Source: an uncultured Lachnospiraceae bacterium
Lineage (GTDB): Bacteria; Bacillota_A; Clostridia; Lachnospirales; Lachnospiraceae
Assembly: GCA_947302185.1 (NCBI GenBank)
Contig: CAMYVI010000079.1
Span: 1 to 10,030, forward strand
DNA length: 10,030 bases
Direction: 5' to 3'
The notes under the pieces are model-generated. The model ran no database searches. It had not been told where the DNA came from and was given only the letters and a program-made list of their open reading frames with translations. Position numbers and translations under genes: made by a program. This document shows positions 5,987 to 10,030 of the stretch, one piece after another (position 1 is the stretch's first letter; every line of letters begins with the position of its first letter).

Positions 5987-7189
5987 ATGATTTCTGAGAA
6001 GATGAAAGGTTATGTAGCGAACAGTTCAGTCATTCGGGCTATGTTCGAGGAGGGGAAAAAGATGGCTGCCGTCTATGGTGCAGACCGAGTCTATGATTTC
6101 AGCCTCGGCAATCCGAACGTTCCGGCTCCGGAGGCGGTAAGGGATGCCATCATAGATGTCGTTACAAATGAAGATCCGGTCCTCGTTCACGGATACATGA
6201 GCAACTCGGGATTTGAAGGCGTCCGTAAAGCGATTGCGGAGCATCTGAACGATCTTTACGATACTTCCTATACTTATGAAAATCTTGTCATGATCGTCGG
6301 AGCAGCCGGCGGCATGAACGTTTTCTTTAAGACACTGCTAAATCCGGGAGACGAGGTCGTCACATTCAGCCCGTATTTTGGCGAGTACCGTGCATATGTC
6401 TCGAATTTTGACGGCAAGCTGGTCGAGGTCATGACAGATCCCGTTACATTTGAACCGGATCCGAAAGCGCTTGCGGCTGCAGTGACTGCGAAGACAAAAG
6501 CGGTAATCCTCAATTCCCCTAATAATCCGACAGGTGTTGTCTATTCGGAGGAATGTATAAAAGAGATCGCAGAGCTCCTTGAGAAGAAGCAGAAAGAATA
6601 CGGTACATCCATTTTTATTTTCTCGGATGAGCCATACCGTGAAATCGTGTTCGGAGATTACAAAGTTCCGTGGATCCCGAATTATTATCGCAACACCGTA
6701 GTCGGATATTCTTACAGTAAGTCCCTCTCGCTTCCGGGTGAGCGAATCGGTTATCTTGTTCTGCCTTCCGAGATAGATGATGCGGCTGACATGATTTCTG
6801 CGGCAAATGTTGCGAATCGAATCCTCGGATTCGTCAATGCACCGTCACTGCAGCAGAGAGTGGTCGCTAAATGCCTGAATGAAAAGACGGATGTCGAGTT
6901 CTATGCAGAGAACAGGCAGATGCTCATGGATGGACTGAGAGCTGCAGGCTATACATTTGCAGAACCGCAGGGCGCTTTTTATCTCTGGCTGAAATCACCG
7001 GAAGAGGATGAGAAAGCATTTGTTGCAAAATGTAAGGAAAAGCAGATCCTCATTGTTCCGGGAAGCAGTTTCGGATGTGCCGGCTGGACACGTGTAGCCT
7101 ACTGTGTTTCTCATGAGACCGTGAAAAACTCACTGCCGGGATTTAAGGAAATAGCGGAATCTTACGGGCTGAAAGGTTATGCGGAATAA
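5987..7189 (+). CDS. PLP-dependent class I/II aminotransferase, aspartate-aminotransferase-like
   Basis: A 400-residue fold-type I aminotransferase that moves an amino group between an amino acid and a 2-oxo acid using pyridoxal phosphate. Seen are 'FSLGNPNVPAP' (38-48), 'NSPNNPTG' (176-183) with its conserved Asn, 'SDEPYREI' (213-220) whose Asp contacts the pyridine nitrogen and whose Tyr contacts the cofactor oxygen, and the Schiff-base lysine K245 in 'YSYSKSLSLPGERIGY'. The glycine-rich 'VGAAGGMNVFFKTLLNPGDE' (104-123) fits this COG0436 branch. Substrate is not certain: aspartate, alanine or aromatic amino acids are all possible. The gene starts 20 nt after the end of the tyrS terminator, with no recognisable promoter in that gap. 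It therefore depends on terminator read-through or on a promoter upstream of the terminator. No terminator is seen before the next aminotransferase gene. Confidence 0.92.
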   Translation: MISEKMKGYVANSSVIRAMFEEGKKMAAVYGADRVYDFSLGNPNVPAPEAVRDAIIDVVTNEDPVLVHGYMSNSGFEGVRKAIAEHLNDLYDTSYTYENLVMIVGAAGGMNVFFKTLLNPGDEVVTFSPYFGEYRAYVSNFDGKLVEVMTDPVTFEPDPKALAAAVTAKTKAVILNSPNNPTGVVYSEECIKEIAELLEKKQKEYGTSIFIFSDEPYREIVFGDYKVPWIPNYYRNTVVGYSYSKSLSLPGERIGYLVLPSEIDDAADMISAANVANRILGFVNAPSLQQRVVAKCLNEKTDVEFYAENRQMLMDGLRAAGYTFAEPQGAFYLWLKSPEEDEKAFVAKCKEKQILIVPGSSFGCAGWTRVAYCVSHETVKNSLPGFKEIAESYGLKGYAE

Positions 7190-7305
7190 GTGACTGCGGT
7201 AAGTGAAAAGTTATTGAATTTCCCGGGGGACGTCACCATACCTTCAGGAAAAACAGGTACATACATGCCGCAAAAGTATGATAAAAATGATAGAGGGAGC
7301 ATATT

Positions 7306-8367
7306 ATGAGCTGGGATAGCAACGTCAGAAAAGTAGTTCCTTACACGCCGGGCGAACAGCCGAAAGCAAAGGATATCGTAAAGCTGAATACCAATGAGAA
7401 TCCTTATCCGCCGTCTCCGAATGTCGTGAAAGCGTTAAAGTCGATCGATGTGAACCGCCTGAGGCTTTATCCCGATCCGAAAATTGAAGAACTCGTATCA
7501 GCAATCGCGTCTGTTTACGGAAGACGGGAAGAGGAAGTTTTCGTCGGCATAGGTTCTGATGATGTTCTGGCCATGTGTTTCATGACCTTCTTCAACTCGG
7601 ATAAACCGATTCTTTTTCCGGACATAACATACAGTTTTTATGATGTATGGGCGGATATGCTTCGTATCCCTTATAAAACGAAGCCGCTTGATAAGGACTT
7701 TCATATCCGTGTGCAGGATTATCTGACAGAAAACGGCGGAATTGTGTTTCCGAATCCGAATGCTCCGACGGGCGCGATTTTGCCGCTCTCTTCAATCGAG
7801 GAGATTGTTAAGGGGAATCCCGACAGTGTTGTCATTATCGATGAAGCCTATGTGGATTTCGGCGCGGAAAGCGCCCTGCCCTTAATTGACCGGTATGACA
7901 ATGTCATTATCACACAGACATTCTCCAAATCCAGATCGATGGCAGGCCTCAGAGTCGGGTATGCATTTGCAAACGAAAAATTGATTAAGTACCTCAATGA
8001 TGTAAAGTACAGTTTCAACTCCTATACCATGAATTATCCGGGAATCATACTCGGAGCAGCTGAAGTCCGTGACACGGAGAATTTCAGGAATAACTGCGCA
8101 AAAATTATGCACACTCGAGCGATTTCGGCCGCGAGATTCCGGGAAATGGGCTTCGATCTTGAGGAATCCTGTTCGAATTTCCTTTTTGTCACGCATGAGA
8201 GTGTTCCGGCGAAAAAGATATTTGATTATCTGAGGGAGAATAATATATTTGTCCGCTGGTTCAATAAGGAGAGGATCGATAATTATCTCCGTGTTACAAT
8301 CGGGACGGATGAGGAGATGGATAAACTTTTTGCGGCTCTTGCAAAACTGCTTGAAAGTCCTGCGTGA
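7306..8367 (+). CDS. hisC: Histidinol-phosphate aminotransferase-like PLP enzyme
   Basis: The 353-residue length matches the HisC family, which makes histidinol phosphate from imidazole-acetol phosphate and glutamate and often also acts on aromatic amino acids. Seen are 'KLNTNENPYPPSP' (26-38), 'LYPDP' (54-58), 'FPNPNAPTG' (148-156), 'VIIDEAYVDF' (176-185), and the cofactor lysine K208 in 'TFSKSRSMAGLRVGYAF'. Near the C terminus is the substrate-phosphate region 'YLRVTIGTDEEMDKL'. GGGAG (7295-7299) is 6 nt before the ATG. The 116-nt gap upstream has no terminator; a TATGAT at 7277-7282 lacks a -35 partner. No other his gene is next to it, so the physiological substrate may be different from histidinol phosphate. 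The family call is firm and the role is less so. Confidence 0.85.
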   Translation: MSWDSNVRKVVPYTPGEQPKAKDIVKLNTNENPYPPSPNVVKALKSIDVNRLRLYPDPKIEELVSAIASVYGRREEEVFVGIGSDDVLAMCFMTFFNSDKPILFPDITYSFYDVWADMLRIPYKTKPLDKDFHIRVQDYLTENGGIVFPNPNAPTGAILPLSSIEEIVKGNPDSVVIIDEAYVDFGAESALPLIDRYDNVIITQTFSKSRSMAGLRVGYAFANEKLIKYLNDVKYSFNSYTMNYPGIILGAAEVRDTENFRNNCAKIMHTRAISAARFREMGFDLEESCSNFLFVTHESVPAKKIFDYLRENNIFVRWFNKERIDNYLRVTIGTDEEMDKLFAALAKLLESPA

Positions 8368-8379
8368 AATTGGTATACT
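8351..8379 (+). promoter_or_regulatory. SigA promoter inside the 3' end of the hisC-like gene
   Basis: TTGAAA (8351-8356) and TATACT (8374-8379) are each 5/6 matches and are separated by exactly 17 nt. TGG before the -10 box provides an extended -10. Predicted start is near 8386, after the hisC-like stop at 8365-8367. This gives the COG2426 gene an independent mRNA with a leader of about 119 nt. Confidence 0.78.
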
Positions 8380-8440
8380 CGCATACATGTGTCGGGTGAT
8401 GCATGGCGTATATGAGCCGGCAGCCGGGTAAAGCAGATCG

Positions 8441-8494
8441 GTAACTGTTCCGGTACAGAACAGTTACATGGGTATAAGGTATCGTACCGGATAC
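8441..8494 (+). promoter_or_regulatory. Two-hairpin leader with complementary loops before the COG2426 gene
   Basis: Hairpin 1 is a perfect 10-bp stem, GTAACTGTTC (8441-8450) with GAACAGTTAC (8458-8467), and a 7-nt loop CGGTACA. After an 11-nt linker, hairpin 2 is GTATC (8479-8483) with GATAC (8490-8494) and loop GTACCG. The loops CGGTAC and GTACCG are fully complementary, so a 6-bp kissing interaction is possible. Hairpin 2 ends directly at the AGGAGG Shine-Dalgarno (8495-8500). A CCGG-CAG-CCGG mini-hairpin (8417-8427) lies further upstream. No T-run follows either hairpin, so they are not terminators. Hairpin 1 could instead be a DNA operator. Confidence 0.55.
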
Positions 8495-8504
8495 AGGAGG
8501 TTAT

Positions 8505-8993
8505 ATGCAGGTTGTTGTAGATTGGGTACAGGCGAATCTCGGATTTTTGCCGCCGCAGGCTTTAGTAGTCATCTGTTCTATGCTTCCGCTCATTGAGCTT
8601 CGAGGCGGAATTCCGCTGGCAAGAATTTTGATGCTGCCTCTTTGGCAGGCGATATTTTTCTCATTTCTCGGAAACATTATTCCGATTCCGTTCATTTTGC
8701 TCTTTATCGAGAAAATTTTTGACTGGCTCAGACCGACGAAGCTTTTCGGCGGAATCGTGAGAAAACTTGAGGAGAGAGCTCTGTCAAAGTCAGAGGGGAT
8801 TCAGAGAGCAGAATTTCTGGGACTTTTACTGTTCGTAGGAATTCCGCTTCCGGGAACCGGCGGATGGACAGGAGCCCTGGCGGCTTCACTTCTGAAAATC
8901 GATATAAAGAAAGCTTCTCTGGCAATTTTTCTGGGTATCGACCTGGCAGCGACGATTATGACGCTCATTTCTTACGGCGTATTCCAGATGTGA
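8505..8993 (+). CDS. Putative small multidrug export protein (COG2426 family), membrane protein
   Basis: A 162-residue, strongly hydrophobic protein with about four membrane or re-entrant segments, roughly residues 13-36, 45-68, 103-128 and 136-160. Conserved-looking pieces are 'PLIELRGGIPLA' near the N terminus, 'GNIIPIPFILLF' in the second segment, a charged cytoplasmic-type loop (about 70-100, 'RKLEERALSKSEG'), and 'FVGIPLPGTGGWTGALAA' in the third. These match the COG2426 / Sm_multidrug_ex family. The 'multidrug export' name is historical and I know of no firm substrate. The E-L-R-G-G-x-P and P-L-P-G-T-G-x-x-T-G motifs suggest re-entrant loops like those of DedA-type transporters (inference). 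AGGAGG lies 4 nt before the ATG, a rather short spacing. The gene has its own promoter, leader and terminators, so it is a single-gene unit. Confidence 0.87.
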   Translation: MQVVVDWVQANLGFLPPQALVVICSMLPLIELRGGIPLARILMLPLWQAIFFSFLGNIIPIPFILLFIEKIFDWLRPTKLFGGIVRKLEERALSKSEGIQRAEFLGLLLFVGIPLPGTGGWTGALAASLLKIDIKKASLAIFLGIDLAATIMTLISYGVFQM

Positions 8994-8995
8994 AC

Positions 8996-9043
8996 CCGGA
9001 ACCGGCAGAGAATTCTGTTTCTGATGCAGAGTTCCGGATTTTT
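8996..9043 (+). terminator. First terminator after the COG2426 gene
   Basis: CCGGAAC (8996-9002) pairs with GTTCCGG (9031-9037), followed by ATTTTTG. The enclosed segment can form two small inner hairpins (CAGA-GAAT-TCTG and CTG-ATG-CAG), giving a branched structure. It begins 2 nt after the stop codon. Confidence 0.6.
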
Positions 9044-9068
9044 GAGTGCATAACAAAAAAGTAAGAAA

Positions 9069-9107
9069 ATACCGAAGTGGACGAGGTCTCCGCTTCGGTA
9101 TTTTTTT
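9069..9107 (+). terminator. Second, stronger terminator after the COG2426 gene
   Basis: ATACCGAAGTGGA (9069-9081) pairs with TCCGCTTCGGTAT (9089-9101), 13 bp with one T-G wobble and a 7-nt loop, followed by a T-run through 9107. The A-run on the 5' side (9066-9069) means it could also work on the minus strand. Confidence 0.9.
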
Positions 9108-9120
9108 CGGCTTCGTGTCA

Positions 9121-9129
9121 TGGTATAAT
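9121..9129 (+). promoter_or_regulatory. Extended -10 promoter element for the alpha/beta hydrolase gene
   Basis: TGG-TATAAT (9121-9129) is a perfect -10 box with an extended TGn element. At 17 nt upstream there is only T-rich terminator sequence, so the -35 box is poor. Inverted 7-mers GCTTCGT (9110-9116) and ACGAAGC (9140-9146) bracket the element and might be an operator. Confidence 0.55.
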
Positions 9130-9145
9130 AAAGGTAATAACGAAG

Positions 9146-9176
9146 CGGGAAAATGTGAGTGGAATTTCATTTCCCG
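9146..9176 (+). promoter_or_regulatory. Hairpin in the leader of the alpha/beta hydrolase gene
   Basis: CGGGAAA (9146-9152) and TTTCCCG (9170-9176) form a 7-bp stem, extendable by TG/CA with one bulged A. It lies about 10 nt after the predicted transcription start and about 85 nt before the start codon. The rest of the leader is AT-rich. No T-run follows the stem. Confidence 0.4.
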
Positions 9177-9260
9177 ATTACATGAAAGATTTTTGTAAAA
9201 AGATTTTGAAAAAGTGAGTAATTAACTGACAGTCGCTTAATTAAAGATAAGGAGCAACAA

Positions 9261-10030
9261 ATGGAAACAGCACTTAAGATAGCAATACCGGCAGCGACAG
9301 TTGCAGTTCTTGCGGGCGTAACATGCTTTGCCGGATACAGGATGATGAACTCGTTTCTGAAACGGCATGAGCCTTATGCGGACGATCCGCCTGCCGATGA
9401 AGAATATACCACTCCGGAGTATCATCAGGCATATCTCGACGGGTTAAAGTATAATGAAGAAATTGAGGCGGAGGACTGGACAATTCTTTCTTCTGACGGT
9501 CTTAAGCTTTATGCCTCTTATATACCCGCAACCGGCGAACCGGTCCGGAATGTAATCCTCTGTCACGGATATCACAGCTCAGGGAGGAAGGACTTCGGCG
9601 GAATCCTACAGTACTATCATGAGAATGGGGCCAATGTTCTGATGATAGAGGAACGTGCGCATCGCAGAAGCGAAGGCGAGTATTTGACAATGGGAATACG
9701 GGAGAGTGAGGATATTGTCCTGTGGTGCAGGGAGATGATCAGAAGACTCGGGAACGATCTGCCGATTTACCTGCACGGAATGTCAATGGGAGCTGCATCG
9801 GTCCTCATGACGGAAGGGCTGGAGCTACCCGAGAATCTCAGAGGAATCGTTGCCGATTGCGGATTTTCGTCGCCTGACGAGATAGGAAGAGATGTCCTGA
9901 GAAAAAATATGGGGCCTGCTGCAGGGATAGCGGTACAGCTCATTAATATGTGGTCAAAGAAAAAGGTCGGTACCGCCCTTGACGCCAAGTCTGCTACTGA
10001 AATTCTTAAAAACGCAAAGGTTCCGGTACT
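9261..10030 (+). CDS. Membrane-anchored alpha/beta hydrolase (3' end off window)
   Basis: The reading frame is open from ATG 9261 to the window end: 256 complete residues and no stop. GGAG (9251-9254) lies 6 nt upstream. Residues about 7-25 form a hydrophobic N-terminal segment (AIPAATVAVLAGVTCFAGY), likely an uncleaved signal anchor. The catalytic fold follows with 'ILCHGYHSS' (99-107, oxyanion region), 'ERAHRRSEG' (131-139), and the nucleophile elbow 'HGMSMGAAS' with Ser175 (GxSxG). 'IVADCGFSSP' (196-205) lies after the next strand. The acid and His of the triad should lie past the window end. This resembles the COG1073-type hydrolases of Bacillota (esterase or peptidase-like), with unknown substrate. 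The usual Gly in 'AHGxSEG' is Arg here. It has its own -10 promoter and is isolated from the upstream unit by two terminators. Confidence 0.88.
   Translation, partial: METALKIAIPAATVAVLAGVTCFAGYRMMNSFLKRHEPYADDPPADEEYTTPEYHQAYLDGLKYNEEIEAEDWTILSSDGLKLYASYIPATGEPVRNVILCHGYHSSGRKDFGGILQYYHENGANVLMIEERAHRRSEGEYLTMGIRESEDIVLWCREMIRRLGNDLPIYLHGMSMGAASVLMTEGLELPENLRGIVADCGFSSPDEIGRDVLRKNMGPAAGIAVQLINMWSKKKVGTALDAKSATEILKNAKVPV

Noticed and set aside
7190..7305. Promoter or terminator between the two aminotransferase genes
   Set aside because: TTGAAT at 7214-7219 and TATGAT at 7277-7282 do not pair with proper partners. The imperfect palindrome around GACGTC and the weak TACCT/AGGTA stem are too short to call.
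8441..8494. Guanidine-II (mini-ykkC) riboswitch
   Set aside because: The two-hairpin layout next to an exporter-type gene suggested it, but the loops are CGGTACA and GTACCG and not the ACGR tetraloops that define the class.
1..10030. CRISPR array, insertion sequence, phage genes, tRNA or rRNA
   Set aside because: No regularly spaced repeats beyond the coding repeats at 1-84, no transposase, integrase or phage-like protein, and no tRNA or rRNA signature was seen on either strand.

Overview
The window looks like ordinary chromosome from a low-to-mid GC member of the Bacillota, most likely class Clostridia and perhaps near Lachnospiraceae. This is inferred from Gram-positive cell-wall machinery, AGGAGG-type ribosome binding sites, sigma-70/SigA-like promoters, and the sequence style of the TyrRS, aminotransferase and L,D-transpeptidase proteins. 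All genes lie on the + strand. I saw no insertion sequence, phage gene, CRISPR array, tRNA or rRNA.

Layout. Positions 1-297 hold the C-terminal end of a Gly/Tyr/Ser/Asn-rich low-complexity protein whose start is off the window. It is followed 9 nt later by an M20 metallopeptidase (307-1644) resembling carboxypeptidase S and PM20D1. A new promoter at about 1653-1681 then drives a membrane-anchored L,D-transpeptidase (1792-3561) with a long basic, histone-H1-like cytoplasmic tail. A strong terminator (3648-3703) precedes a Nudix hydrolase of the ADP-ribose pyrophosphatase type (3833-4441). A near-consensus promoter (4465-4493) and a structured leader of about 155 nt precede tyrS (4655-5881). 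tyrS is closed by a stack of inverted repeats ending in a GC-rich terminator (5930-5966). Next come two PLP-dependent aminotransferases of different subfamilies: an AspC-like enzyme (5987-7189) and a HisC-like enzyme (7306-8367). A promoter embedded in the end of the hisC-like gene starts a leader of about 120 nt with two hairpins whose loops are complementary, followed by a COG2426 'small multidrug export' membrane protein (8505-8993). Two terminators close that unit. The window ends inside a membrane-anchored alpha/beta hydrolase (9261 onward).

How the genes fit together. The window holds several short transcription units and not one pathway. The transpeptidase cross-links peptidoglycan, TyrRS charges tRNA-Tyr, and the two aminotransferases handle amino or keto acids. 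The Nudix enzyme, peptidase and hydrolase are general metabolic or housekeeping functions. No his-operon partner lies beside the HisC-like gene.

The least explained parts are the 5' leaders. The tyrS leader has no T-box motif but contains competing helices. It shares collinear sequence blocks with the transpeptidase leader. The COG2426 leader has a candidate kissing-loop structure abutting its Shine-Dalgarno. These are candidates read by eye and have not been folded or searched computationally.
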